A stretch of 64,000 bases of DNA from Zarea fungicola (taxonomy: Eukaryota; Ascomycota; Sordariomycetes; Hypocreales; Cordycipitaceae), in assembly GCA_900169235.1 (NCBI GenBank), contig FWCC01000124.1, forward strand, positions 62,001-126,000. Reading direction: 5' to 3'. The position numbers and the translations under genes were made by a program. The notes beneath the pieces are model-generated. The model did not search any database. It saw only the letters and a program-made list of their open reading frames with translations, and was not told the DNA's origin. Each line of letters opens with the position of its first letter. Position 1 is the stretch's first letter. Positions 11,492 through 23,692 of the stretch are shown here, piece by piece.

Positions 11492-12982
11492 ATGGGAGTT
11501 CCTCTCAAACATCATGCCGTTTCTGCACTTCAGAACAGGAGCCGCTTCTGCGAGGGCTCCATGAACGATCGCGTCTCTGCCGCGCCGCCCGTCCACTTCC
11601 TCGGCCCCGACGCCATCGCCGCCCTTGAACAGCCGGTTCTCCTCACCGCCCCATCGATTTCCAGCAGTAACCCACGATATAGCCAAGATGGAGGAGCAGG
11701 TCCGAGCACATCATCCTCGCAGACGTGGTCGCGCAAAACGGGGAGCAGGTTGTTTGGCCAGGTTTGGGAAGGCGTGCGCGGTAAGCTCCGGTTGCGACGA
11801 GACGACAACGACGCTGGCAAGACGCCCGCAGCGGTCATTAGCGCAGCGACAACGACGACGGCTGTGACGGCGACAAATGCTTCCGCCGAGGCTGTTATCA
11901 TGGCCCCGATTGATATATACACAGATCCGTCTGAGAGAGTCACGGTCGCCGACGGCCCCCCTGCATCCCGCACGAGAAGCAGGGTTGGCTACACGCCAGG
12001 CAGCAACATCAACACCCCGACGGCTTCAGGATTTCAATTCACCGGGTTCGGCACCGCCCGACCTTCCAAGGACGAGGTTCTCGCCAGCTACCAACAGCTC
12101 GTCGCCGAGGGCTTCTTCCAGTCTCATGCGATCCAGGCAACCCGCCAGTGCCTCGCCCCTCCAACTGACGCCGCGGCGCCCAATGCCTCCTCCCTGTCCG
12201 CCATGGGCTTGCGCCCCACGACCTCACGCGGTGACTTTCAGCAGCAACTGCCACCGCAGTGGCCGCTCGCCTCACCGAACCGTGATCTTCTCCAAGAGCC
12301 GGTGCAGTCGCCCGGGAGCGTCTCCTCGCGGGGGACTAAGCGTGCCGCTGCTGCAGACGCCGATGAAGACGACGACGACGAGGATGATGGCAATGCGCGC
12401 GATGAAATCAACGACGGCGGCGACGACCAAGAGCTCATGTCCGGCGACTTTGACAAGGAGAACCAGGCCCCGCCGCATCCCAACACGGTCAAGCAAAAGG
12501 TCGCGTCGCAGCAGCAGCAGCAGCAGCCCAAGAAGCGCCTCCGGAGCATCGCCTCGCGCGACACCATCTTTGTCCCCAAGACGCGATCCTCGGGCACCCG
12601 CCGCAGCCTGTCCTCCTCCACCGCCATTGCCTCTTCCTTCTCCTCTTCCTCCTCATCCGCGACGACGATGAATAAGCTTCAGAAGCGACGCCCAGGGCCG
12701 CTCCTCACCACCCGCGGCCACTTTGACATGCCTACAAGGTACCAACAGCAGCAGCAGCAGCAGTCGCAGCCATTGCCAGCATCAACGCGCCCGCGCCACG
12801 TTAGCGACGGTGGCGGGAGTGCGCGCGTGTTGCGTGGCGGCGCCGCCGAGGAGCAGCGCTCCCTGCGCGTTGTGCCCGACGCGGACCGTGGGATTCCCAG
12901 CGTGCCGGCAATTCCGGCCAAGTTCACGTATGGAGAAGATCGTCAGAATAACGGGCCTTGGCGAGGACTTCGCATCCGCTAA
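11492..12982 (+). CDS. Low-complexity fungal protein with KEN-box motif
   Basis: Uninterrupted frame of 496 residues. Translation may instead begin at the second Met (11561, MNDRVSAAPP), which would give 473 residues. No catalytic domain is recognised. Visible parts are a basic segment around residues 82-105 (SRLFGQVWEGVRGKLRLRR), a short motif near residue 195 (PSKDEVLASYQQLVAEGFF) that looks like the conserved core, an acidic run (DEDDDDEDD) near residue 290, the sequence DFDKENQAP near residue 325 with a KEN degron triplet, two polyglutamine tracts (CAG repeats at about 12511-12528 and 12748-12764), and a serine-rich run. The composition predicts a mostly disordered, possibly nuclear protein. 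The KEN triplet could mark it for APC/C-dependent turnover, but that is inference from a short motif. Not recognised; function unknown. Confidence 0.65.
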   Translation: MGVPLKHHAVSALQNRSRFCEGSMNDRVSAAPPVHFLGPDAIAALEQPVLLTAPSISSSNPRYSQDGGAGPSTSSSQTWSRKTGSRLFGQVWEGVRGKLRLRRDDNDAGKTPAAVISAATTTTAVTATNASAEAVIMAPIDIYTDPSERVTVADGPPASRTRSRVGYTPGSNINTPTASGFQFTGFGTARPSKDEVLASYQQLVAEGFFQSHAIQATRQCLAPPTDAAAPNASSLSAMGLRPTTSRGDFQQQLPPQWPLASPNRDLLQEPVQSPGSVSSRGTKRAAAADADEDDDDEDDGNARDEINDGGDDQELMSGDFDKENQAPPHPNTVKQKVASQQQQQQPKKRLRSIASRDTIFVPKTRSSGTRRSLSSSTAIASSFSSSSSSATTMNKLQKRRPGPLLTTRGHFDMPTRYQQQQQQQSQPLPASTRPRHVSDGGGSARVLRGGAAEEQRSLRVVPDADRGIPSVPAIPAKFTYGEDRQNNGPWRGLRIR

Positions 12983-13798
12983 GGGTGTATTTGTTTTGTT
13001 TTGTGTTGTGATGGACGAGGGGAAGTTGTAATTTTTGGGGGGGCGATACGCGGGGATGTGAAATGATGTCAAAGGAAATGACGATTTGTAATGCAGTACC
13101 GGATTTCTCTCTCTCTAACGATGTTACGATTCACCTTGTATTTAGCTTTTCTTCCTTGCTTTATTTGTAAAGGCTTGCAACGAACAGCCTGGCACTACGC
13201 CGTATACGCGTCATTGGAAATGCAAACGGAATGGAAGCGGAATGGAAATGGGCGTGGAAACACACCATAGCACATATTCATCTATTCGTGATTCAGTCAT
13301 TTTACCAAAAATATGAGAAATATGTGACAGCAATCAATTGGACGCTGGGATTAGTACATATCTATCTACCTAATAATGGGAGATACAAAAAGGCAAAACG
13401 ACCAAAACCCCCGCAATGAACAAAGGAAAGCATCCCGGATTCCAGCTATAAAACATTTCCCGTTGACCCATAGTTCACCTTGCAGGCATCAATTTCCCAC
13501 TATGCCTTTTTTTTCCATAATAAAAGCGTCTAAGAGACGCGAAGAGAGAGAAAGCATCCTCTAAAACACATGTGGCGAATGAGGGCCTTGTGGCTCCTCA
13601 AAAAGTTCGAATACATTCGTTAAAAACAGCCGTCAAAAGGGGTTTAAAGGAACAAAATCACCAATCCAAACACCCGCGCAAAACCAAGCGCCAGAAAGTT
13701 CACCATCCAGCATCCAGTAAAAATGAAATAAAAATCCGCAAAACAAAGGGGACTCGGAAGGAGACCTGGACATGAAATGCTAATCCCATTCAAAGGCG
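12983..13798. other. Convergent 3' intergenic region
   Basis: Lies between the 3' ends of the plus-strand gene at 11492 and the minus-strand Spt23/Mga2-like gene, so it probably holds both 3' UTRs. No further feature is visible. Confidence 0.5.
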
Positions 13799-16700
13799 TC
13801 AGGCCGGTGTAATTCTTTCCTGCCTGTTTTGCAGGTAGCGGGTGGCGCGAGCATGTCCTACCTGAACAACGGCCGTTACCGACTCGAACAGGAATGGGAA
13901 GAGCTTCGGGAAATAGCTGTAAAGCATAGCGCACATCATAACTACCAAAAGAGGGATCCAGACGAAGAAGAGCTTGCGGTCGCTGCCAAGCTTCTTCAGC
14001 TTCTGTTCCCTCGCCCGCAGAAACTGTTCCTGTTGTTCCTTGGTAATTTCATTCTTGCGGCCAATCGTCAGAAGATCAGGTACCGACTTGTCCTCAGATG
14101 ACTCTGATGTCTCCGATATTTGCGCTGCCTTCGTCCTGCTCGACCTCTTCTTCGTGCTGGTCTTTGTTGATTGGTCGTACAGTGCAGTGCATTTCATGTC
14201 GGCCTCGGCTTCAGCGGCAGCTTCAGCTGCTGAGCGCTGCTTCTCTTCCATAACCTTGGCCGGGAAAATGTCTTCGTAGGCAGGGGGCGGTGCTGGCGAC
14301 GCTGTAGTGCTGCCCATATACGAAGATAAATCCCACCATCTGCCATCTGCCTTCGGTGAGTTCTCTCCGGAGGAGCCAGGTCTGGTGCCAGACATGCCAG
14401 GAACATATTGCTGCATGCGCTGCAAGTAATCTGGAAGCAAGGGCATGCCCGGCATCTGTGGAAGCTGTGGGATGTGAGCAAGATTTTGAATATGCATAGC
14501 CATTGTTTGCTGGATCTGCTGAAGCTGTTGCTGAAATTGCTCCTTCAGAGCTGCCGCCATGGCAGTTGGTGCGGAGGCATCAACATCCTGTATATCTGTT
14601 GTATCTTCCAGTTGCACAGGGTGGTCCTTATCAATTGTCATGCCGCTGGCGCGCCTCATGCTGAGATAACTGTTCTCGTCAGGGTCTTCATCCTCAAAGT
14701 CTCCCGAAGTGTATTCAGGGCTCTCCTCGCCAGACTCGATAGATATCGGCCCGTTATGCGTATTCGATCGGGTGAGTGGCTCCCAGAGGGACCGAATGGA
14801 GGTGGCGCTGCTAGTACGGCTATGAATCGAGCCACCGCTGCTACGAGAGCGAGCATGGCGCTCAGAATGGCGAATGGCTCGGACAACAGCCCGAGACTGC
14901 GCAATATCAGATGCTGCAAGTCCAGATAAGCTGCGAATTGTCGGATCCGCGCCGCCAATGATCAGTCGTCGAACAATTTCAGAATGGCCCTGGATAGCAG
15001 CCATGTGCAAGGCCGTGAAGCCTCCCTTGTCGCGAGCATCAGGGTTAGCCCCGCGAGCGAGGAGGGCAGCAACGAAGCGATGGTAGCCCAATGAGCAAGC
15101 AAGATGGAGCATGGTGTGGCCAGTGGATCTTCTAAGATCAAGTTTTGTTCTGTGAGCACTGTCGTCCAGGTCGATCAAGTCGAGGACTTTGAGTAATTGA
15201 GATTCGAGATGCTCATTCGAGGCATGATTGAATTGAGGGCCACCGCCTGACGGGCCACCAGTGGAGCCGCCAGTCCAGCCGCCAGAGTTGCTTCCATCAT
15301 TGAGAATCCGTCTCGCAAGATCACTGACGTCCACCATCTGACCTGACATCTTTTGTCCCAGAACAGACAGCGCCGTTCTGATCAGTTTATCCTCGTTATC
15401 GTCAACATACTTGAACGTCATTGGCTGCTTGGCCATGGGGAAGTTGTGAGGTTGAATGCCTTGCAGTTTGAAAGTGACAGGAACAGCTCCAGAAACTGGG
15501 GAGGGGGGTAGCAAACAGACAAGCGACGATTCGCCCCAGAATGTTGTCGTAGTAGCCCGCTGATCACCAAAATAGACCTCCAGGCCCTGGAAGAATGCCG
15601 CTCCAAGCACAGTAACTTCAATGCCACCAATCTTTGGTCCCTCGTTAGGGATGATCTTGTGAATGACAGGAGTCATTCGAGGAGCTCCAACGACAGGAGC
15701 AAACAGACTATTGGCAAGCGCTGCGAGTTGGCTTTGCTGCGCACTGACTCTAAGTCCATTGGGACTTGGTGCACGGCTAGCATGGCTTGAGGTTGGAGCC
15801 GAGTACACGTTCGCCATGGCAAGATTATCCATGCTTGCAGAGCGGTTATTAGCGAAGAATGAGTTATGTTCGTTGTTGCTATTGGGGGTAGGAGGGCCAT
15901 TGGAGAACGACACCTGCCCATTTTGTCCACCGAAGAATTGCTCACTCTGTTGAAAGGCAGACGGGGGGCTAAACGGGGATGTGGCTGCTGTACTTGATCT
16001 TTGGCCCGTAACAGATTGTGAAGCAGAATGGGGCGACGTATCAAGTCGAGTCATTTCAAGACCATTCGGTACTCGAGAATTGCTGGCCTTGCGCCTTTTG
16101 GTTACGGGGTTTCCTTGACTTGGCGAGCCAGGTCTCGAGTGTGGGCGAGTCTGTACTGTGACTGTACTCATGGTCGGTGTTGTCTTGCCCGAGTTGGTGG
16201 AACTGGCATAGCCATTGTGCTGCATGGGCGAAGCATCGGCTCCTGTTTGCGACATTCTGAAGTTGCCATTGGGTATAGGCGCCATCATTCCGTTTGGATC
16301 TGTGAGAGGGCCAGTGTTGATGGGAATGGTGGACGAGGTGACCGTATCCGACATGGCTGGCTGAGAGGTGAGCTGGGCCATAGGATGCGTCTTGTGGTCA
16401 TCGGTAATCATGATCGGGTTGGACATGGCCTGTGCAATTACGCGGTCTTGGTAGTCCCTAATGGTGAAAATAACGTTGAAGCCCATCTTCTCTCCGTGGT
16501 GTCGGCAGTAACAGGCTATACGCATCGGCGCGTCAATCTGCATGGTGCGATTTGATACTACAGGCTCCGGTCGTCCGTTCGCATCAAGCATTCCACTAAG
16601 CGGTTGCCATTCCTTGACTTCTTGGGTATTGAAAACTATCACGCGGCGTTCTTCGTCCTGGCTCCAGACCTTTTCTTCATCCGGTTTCTTGATCTTTTTC

Positions 16701-18110
16701 CTGGCCGCTCTTTTTCTTTCTCTTGTGATACAGCCGGCGCATATACGAACCTCGCCACCATTTTGAGGCGAGTTTTCTTCATCGTCCAGATCAGGTAAGC
16801 TTCCCTGAGGTTGTATGCGGGCTCTTTCAAGAGCCTTCTTCTTCCAGTCTGGGTGCTCCATTGCACTGGTACAGACCAGACTGACATGGAGAACAAGAGT
16901 ATCGGGGGATGGTTCGGGTGTGGGTTTAGCCAGCAGCTTGGGCTTGGATATAGTATGTGCAGGAAGGTGTAGCTTTGTTACACCGGGAGGAAGTGGAGAG
17001 AGCGACATTTTGATGGGAATCTGGGTTTCAACTCGCGACTTCAGCGGTGTTGGTAGAATACGGAGCTCGTAACCACTGGTAAAGTTGAACGGAGCTGGGG
17101 GATACATAGCCATTTGTTGAGCCATTTGCCTAGCTTGAACCATGTTGTTGGGCATAAACGAGGCCTGGGAAGCTAATCCATCTGGTGTCGTGGCAGCTTG
17201 CACATCGGCTTTCGTAGGCCAACCTGAGACTTGGGCAATTGGTTGGAAGAACTCAGCCTTGACATTGGCAGACGGTGAGTTCATAAATGCCGTGGTGGGT
17301 GAGGAAGCATGGCTGGCCACTAGCGTCGACATGGGCGACACTTCCCTGGAAAGCGATCTCTTGACCCCGTTTTGTGAAGAAGATGCGGAATGTGTCTGTA
17401 GCCTTGTTAGGGAAAAATGAAACCGGAATACTTTACCACAGGAGACTTACCGAGAGTTTCTTCTTATGCGGCTGTGATTTTAGCTTTGCAGCAGTACTGC
17501 CATTCCTGTGGGGGCTTGTTGTCTTGATAGTCGGCATGCCTGGCGAAGCCATGCTCACGGGCCCGGCGGATAGTGCATCAGGGCTGCTGGACGCGCTTTC
17601 AAAGTCAAACGACTGGTCCATGAAGCTATCATCCTGCTCGTTGAACCCGTAGAAGCCATTAATGCCATTCTGGGTGGTAGCAGCATGGAAGTTGAATGCA
17701 TTGTCGTCTTCTTCAAAGCCGGTATAATTGGTATTCCCCCAGTCCATTCTCATATGTGAAGCTTCGTCGTCCATAGTAGCATCGCCAGTTGAAGTAGCGG
17801 GGGTCTTTGCGGGAGTGGCGCTTGCGGTCCGCTTTGACGTCTCGGCGGACTCGGACGAGGAATCCTGTGAGGAGCCGTTGGGAGAGTCGGGAAAGGGGCC
17901 GACAGCCAGCTGCTGAGGGTTGAGGAAGGCGTCCTGGTCCTTGGAGCTGCTTATGGCGTCCAGACTCTGGAGAGTGTCGGGGCTGTTGGAAAAGTCAAAA
18001 AGGTTTGTGCCTCCGAGGTCATCGTCCGAAAATTCGTGAAACTCGCCGCTGGAAGTGAGCGCTCCCGCAATCAGAGGGCTGCCGGCGCCGAGACCACCAC
18101 CCGATGTCAT
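13799..18110 (-). CDS. Spt23/Mga2-type ER-anchored transcription factor
   Basis: Two exons, 18110-17451 and 17395-13799 (1418 residues). The intron has donor GTAAGT, branch CTAAC and acceptor CTACAG, and is phase 0. Order of parts: an acidic Ser-rich N-terminus; a long region with basic clusters; an IPT/TIG fold (about residues 790-890, around IHKIIPNEGPKIGG); two ankyrin repeats (about 975-1045, TALHMAAIQGHSEIVRRLI); a Gln-rich coiled-coil stretch (LKEQFQQQLQQIQQ); and one C-terminal membrane span (about 1363-1392, FFVWIPLLVVMMCAMLYSY). This architecture is that of yeast Spt23/Mga2. They sit in the ER or nuclear envelope as inactive dimers, are ubiquitinated and clipped by the proteasome, and then activate the delta-9 desaturase gene when membranes become too saturated. 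That mechanism is transferred from yeast, not shown here. Confidence 0.88.
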
Positions 18111-21100
18111 GACCGGGAGAGCGTGAGCGGCGGCGGTGGTTTCCGCTGCACGCGGGTGTACTTGGATGTTGAGTACGAGCCTTGTAGTTGTTTAAAACAG
18201 CAGGAAAGCGGCGGTGTCGCTTGAATTGCTGGAGAACGGAGGTTTTGAACCGTATCCTTGCCAGAGAAGCGGTCGAGCCACAGGTAAGCAAGATTGTTGA
18301 GTGGAGGCGGTTCAGCGTCGGGCGGATGGCTCAGGGTCGGGTAGAATACGATCCTTGGCGACCTATGTATTAAAAGATAAAAAATCCAAAGTCGATATCC
18401 TCATCCTCACACCGGGAGTAGTTGTAAAGCCTGAAACGTCGTGTATCGGCGTTGTTGGTAGAAGCGCGAGACGAGAATCAGGGGTTTGGCGTACTGGACA
18501 AGTCGTAGCAAGTTGACGAGGCGCAGAGGAAAAAAGCGTCGAGATAAGTGGTAATCGGACGGTCAGGATCCGGGGTACGCAGGCAACTACTTCGGGCCCA
18601 CCGGGAAAATGCTAGGTCGCTTCTTGGACAGGAGACTGTATAAAGGGAAGCCGATGTTGAAAAGCGACTCGTGGTTTGGTGATGGCGGGATAGAGTTTGG
18701 TGGGAGAAATGGCGAAGAAGAAGAACGAACGGCCTGGATGGGCTGGCGGTATTGAGGACCCGTAGTGCGTCGAGGAGGCGAGGTGGGATTGCCTGCAGGA
18801 GGCACTGTCTGGCGGAGGTACACAGTGGATAACTAGGTAGTAGCCAGGCGTTTGGCTATCAAAAGCCACCAAAAGTGATTATCGCTACTCAGAGCCCTTG
18901 TAGCGTCCCGTGTGCTGATGAGTGCCAACCTGTGTGTCGGTTTCTGACCTGCTCGCTGAGTACCTGGAAAAACCTGCAGCGACTGGCACAGAACTACGAT
19001 CAGTGTACGTGCAACGCTAGGTACCTTGTCCGGTGGCACGCTACAAATCCTCGAGGCACACTGAAAGCCAGCCGCCTGGTGGTTCCCTGTCAATCAATGG
19101 CTTTTGGTGCACTAATGCGGCACTGGCAAAAAGAAAGGGCCCTGGAGCCGGCGATTCGAGTTTTTAGCAGGTGCAGCGTGGCGCTCCAGGGTGCTGCCAA
19201 AAAGCGGGGCCTTAAGAGCCTGGGCAGCAGTCCGGCATATACTTTCAGAGCAGGTAGCTTTTCAGTATGAATAGCTGCTCGCCAATGTCCGTCGGCATGT
19301 ATGAATTCACACTGTACTTTATACCCAAACTGAAGTGCTGTCACACAGTGCATCGTAGCAGTGCTCATAAAAAGGATGACCCACCACGTCTATGTCTAGC
19401 CAATTGCCATGAGAGCTGAGTCGGGACGACATGAAAGCCCCGGCTTGCCCAAACTAGGCCTTGGCAGTGTGTCAAGCCACCAAGTACCTCCAGACAAGGT
19501 ACCTTTCTTGTCCAGGATTGCTGTCCGCCCCGCTTCCAGCCCAGCTAGTCTCGTCATGGCGCATCGCCTACTTCTTAATTGTTGGGGATGGAATTGGTGC
19601 GGTGCCTGATGGAAGACTTGGATAGACATCCGAATGTGTTCCTGTCACGAGCCCCGGGACAAACGCTTGCGCAAGCCCCTACTGCGGCCATTGGGTAGAA
19701 GCCAGCCTGTCCTCCAAGCATTAGATGAAGGCTTTGTTTAACCTCGGGATGCTCGGCTGGCGTGGATGCGATAGCGTCTATGAGTCTTAAGATTCGTGTC
19801 GCAAGACGCGTTCCTTTCTCAACGGATTTTTCGAAGACCTCTCAGTGGCTGGGCGTGCATAATAAGGGCGGGTCAGGCTGGTGGTCGTTGTGCATTTCTC
19901 TGCAGCAACTTGACCGCTGCTGTACCTTCAGGGCGTCTCACGGCCACACAGGTACATATGTACCCCACCAGCAGGGATGCCATGGCCGCCAAAGGTCGTA
20001 AATAATGCAGTAGGACAAACCTACTAACGAGTACAGAAGGGCCTGACAAGACACTGAATAGCTGCATCTCTAATAGTAGAATGAGTACCACCGGTCTTTT
20101 CCATGGCTGGAATGCGCCAGTCGAGCAGAGGCTAGGCAATACAAAACTAACATGTGTATTGTACTAGCTCGGCTATTGATCAAGTGCCAGTTCTTGATAG
20201 ATGGATAGTCTGGCAGCTCCGTGACATATTGCAAGCCGGTGTGCTCTAGCGCAGACATTGACATGGTTCTAATCATCTGGTACTTGATACGACCACATGC
20301 GAGCTTGGATCGTCAAGCTCTGTTCCTCCTCGGCAATACTACAATCGGCATTCGAGATTTACTAGCAGCCAGGCAGCATTTTTACCAGGAATAATAAGCA
20401 GCCAACGTCTTCTGCTCCATGTAAGCTCAATTGAACATCGAATCCGGCATTCGAAATTCAGCCGTTACGTTTCTGCACCAACCCTGGCTATATGTGTAAA
20501 CACCAGCCAGCCAGCCACCAACCAATAATAGAGCTCCTAATGCTCTGGACCATCCACACATCATCACCAAGTCTCCATAACCGGGCTCCATGAAAAGGCG
20601 AGACTTTGGATGTTGAAGCTTTGATCCATGAAATAATAATATTTCCCTCACACCTTCTTTGCTGCCGTGTGATCCACACAACCTTGTTCCTCCTGGAATT
20701 AGCAGTATATCCCTGATATATCAGATAGGCCTGGCCGTTTCTTTCCTGATACTCCCGCTAGTAAAATTCTCGACAATGCAAACTCGAAAGCGGATAGATA
20801 GGCTGGCAGATCCGCCATATGGGTCCCCGGCCAAGCCTACGGGCTGTTACTTACTTTTTTTTTCTCTTGTATTGGTGGTTGTACCAGTTTTCATGTTTCC
20901 CTTCCTTGCACAAGACGGACGCGCCGACCGTGGCTGTGTACATTTTGTGCTTTGCCACTTCAATGATGTCCGAGTTCGGGGGCGTGGCATCTGAATCGCA
21001 GTAACCGATTGCACAATCGCTGTTGCCCCCTCATTATGAAACCCATATCTCTGCCTTTTTATGTAAACAACCGATAAGGGAGAACACTTCAAACTGTGGT

Positions 21101-21812
21101 AAATACCTATCTCGCAAAAGTCGGTTCGGGCTACTGCCGATGATTTTCATCTTGAGAGTGTATTCTTTTTAAACAACTTCAGGACGGCGGCTATTTCCGG
21201 AACCAGTTTTTTTTTTATCTCAATCTAGTTCGCATCGCGTGGGGGTTCTCCCAAAAATTGTACCCCGTGGGTTAGGTGAGAGCACACATGCTTGCCCCAG
21301 CATCTTGATTGGCTCCGCTCCGTGCCGGGCGAGTTCCGGCCACCTCAGTGGTGAGAATCCAAAGAAAAAAAAACAGAACAGAAAAGGAAAATCAAATTTA
21401 GCAGAGAAAAATTATTCAACACCAAGCTCAGCTTCAGTAACTTTTAATTGTTTCCGGAATCTTCAAAATTTCCTCAACTCCATAATGTTTAAGAAAAAAT
21501 ATGAAAAACTTCTATAGGACGAAAATAGCTAGGGAAAAAATCCCCTGCAGCATCATAGTGCTCTCGCTCTTGAAATCCTTCAAATGAAAACAAGTGCAGC
21601 GATAATGAAGCAGTAGCAAAACCCAGCTCTTCGACGTAACCAACTCCAATCTCTGCAAAGTATGGCATTCGCCAGATCTTTCTTACAACGAGAACACCAC
21701 AACCAATATGACCGCCAGAGTGCCAGTTCTGACCATTTTTGCCATGCCGGGCGTTCTTCCTCCTCCTCCCCGCGGTAGTTTTTGAAATCCGAGTTGCGCA
21801 AGTTTTGATTTT
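18111..21812. other. Gene-free stretch of 3.7 kb
   Basis: Upstream of the Spt23/Mga2-like gene and downstream of the antiporter gene. Frames are short and biased only by composition. There is an A-rich run around 21360-21420. No repeat with clear ends and no RNA gene was found. Confidence 0.45.
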
Positions 21813-23692
21813 CTAAGCTTGTACAGCTGTGATTTCCGCTTGTCCTTCTAAAGTGTTGGGGACTTCGTCGGGAAAGCGAATTTCACGTCTCAGCGAGGCT
21901 TTCGGCGTGCCAATGCGGTCTGGAATGGTCGGTGTATTGTTCAATCCAGTCTCTAGTACCAGAGGGCGGTCGGTCGGCGGTCGGCTGCTCGACGCTGCAC
22001 GTGAGGAACTGCCTCTCCCTCTCGGCGTGTTCTCAGGGTTGCTCGCATTGTCATCCTTGGTTGTCGTAATGCGGCGACCAAAACCAGGCAGGAACAATCG
22101 GCTGTTGTTTCCAGAGTCGCTGGTCTCTCCGCTCAGAGCCCGGCTGAGTGTCCGGGGCGCCATGTATCCCAGTTTTCCAAGCGGGATAGACATGCCGTGC
22201 ACCACAACGCTACAGACGACCATGAACCAGACCACAACGGTTACTGTGTCACGAAGGTGCACAACATCACTTCGTGGAACACCACTGTCGTCGCTCAAAT
22301 GCCTGTCAATGAATTCATTGGCAATGAAGAGATAGAAAACAGCCGATACACCAATGGGGCCAAAGAAGCCAACGAAAATGGCTTGTCGGTGGCCTTCAAT
22401 TTGGTGAATGAAATGATGCATAGCGTAAACCCAGGGAAGGCGACGAAGCAAGAGCACGAGCAGCCCCAGTGGGATAATACGGTACAGATGTGTGAAAGAA
22501 TTGTGAGCAATGAGATCCCACGGAATCACAGCGCCGTACCACAGAAAGATGCTGACGTTGAGCAGCATATCAATGGTAGGCTGAAGTGAATCATCCTTCG
22601 TCTCCAGCCGGAACCAATCATCCCACGTAAAAGCATTGCCTGCGACGAAACACGCCAGCACATCATCGGTGCCAAGTAGACCGCAAGTGCCAAGAACAAA
22701 GAGGGCAAGAGAAATGGAAAAGACGAGAAAGCTCTCTCGATCGACCCAGCCGTGGTCCTCGGCCCAGTGCAGCAGATACTGGGCCAGCAACCCAACAACG
22801 GCACCGTAAACAATGCTCATTAGGATGACATAGGCCCAGGTCAGCGCAAACCAAAGACCAAAGGCTTCACCCGCACCGCCACTGTCGGGCGGAGCGCCGC
22901 TTCCGACATACTTGATCAAGTAGAGGGCAAAAAACAGAAAAGGGTAGCCTAGGCCGTCATTGCTGCCCGACTCGGCAACGATGAGGTCTTGCAACTCCTT
23001 TGGAATATTCTTGTCGGCAAACTTGCCTTTAACAATGACGGCAGATAAGACAGGATCAGTGGGAGTCACGCAGGCCCCAACCGCCAAGGCGTGGAGAAAG
23101 CTTGGCGGACGGATCAGTGCCCAGACAAGCAGGCTTGTGGCCAACCACATGGCCGTCATTCCGGGGCCGACCAGAAGGGAAATCGACTTGGCCTCCTTCC
23201 AGAGATACTTGCTGCGGAGCTGGACACCGGCAAGCACCAGCTGCACAGCAAGCACCAGTCGAGAGAAGTCGAGGGTGATGGCGTCGAGGTTGGCATCGCA
23301 ATCTCTCTCGGAAAGATTGTTTTGGGGACATCCAGCGTATTCCTTGGGTCTAAAGAAATTGGCGCCTTTAGGACCAAAAGCGACACCTACAAGCATGGCA
23401 ATGACTGTGCATTATCACGTATATGTTAGCTGTCATTCTCACGTTGGCGAGCAGGATGGCCTCGAGATTGGCGCATCTTGGCGGTGACGTGTGGGTTCGG
23501 TAATCAACCGGCCACAAGGGCAGCGAAGCGAGGACAGGACGACGTACGTGCTTCAGACAAGTAAAATTGCTCTTTGAGCAAGTACGAGACCAGACCGAAA
23601 AGAGAGATGAAGCCTCCAAGAGTCGCGGTAACTACATTGAAGTTTGTCGACGCAATGGGAGCAGCCCATATCGGAAAGATGTTTCTCGCCAT
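21813..23692 (-). CDS. Plasma-membrane Na+/H+ (K+/H+) antiporter, CPA1/Nha1-like
   Basis: Two exons, 23692-23548 and 23404-21813 (578 residues). The donor GTACGT and acceptor CACAG join to rebuild LSEALIAMLVGVAFGP, the conserved junction of this family. There are about 12 hydrophobic spans. The ion-binding core is seen in CVTPTDPVLSAVIVKGKF and, further on, AESGSNDGLGYP, where the Asn-Asp pair is the transport site of the family. The cytoplasmic tail, about 100 residues from MAPRTLSRAL, is Ser/Thr/Arg-rich. This is much shorter than yeast Nha1 and typical of the short fungal Nha/Sod2 group. It exports Na+ (and often K+) in exchange for protons, supporting salt tolerance and pH homeostasis. 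Which cation is preferred cannot be told from the sequence. Confidence 0.9.

Noticed and set aside
11877..12671. 264-codon Arg/Ser/Pro-rich frame
   Set aside because: Alternative frame of the KEN-box protein gene.
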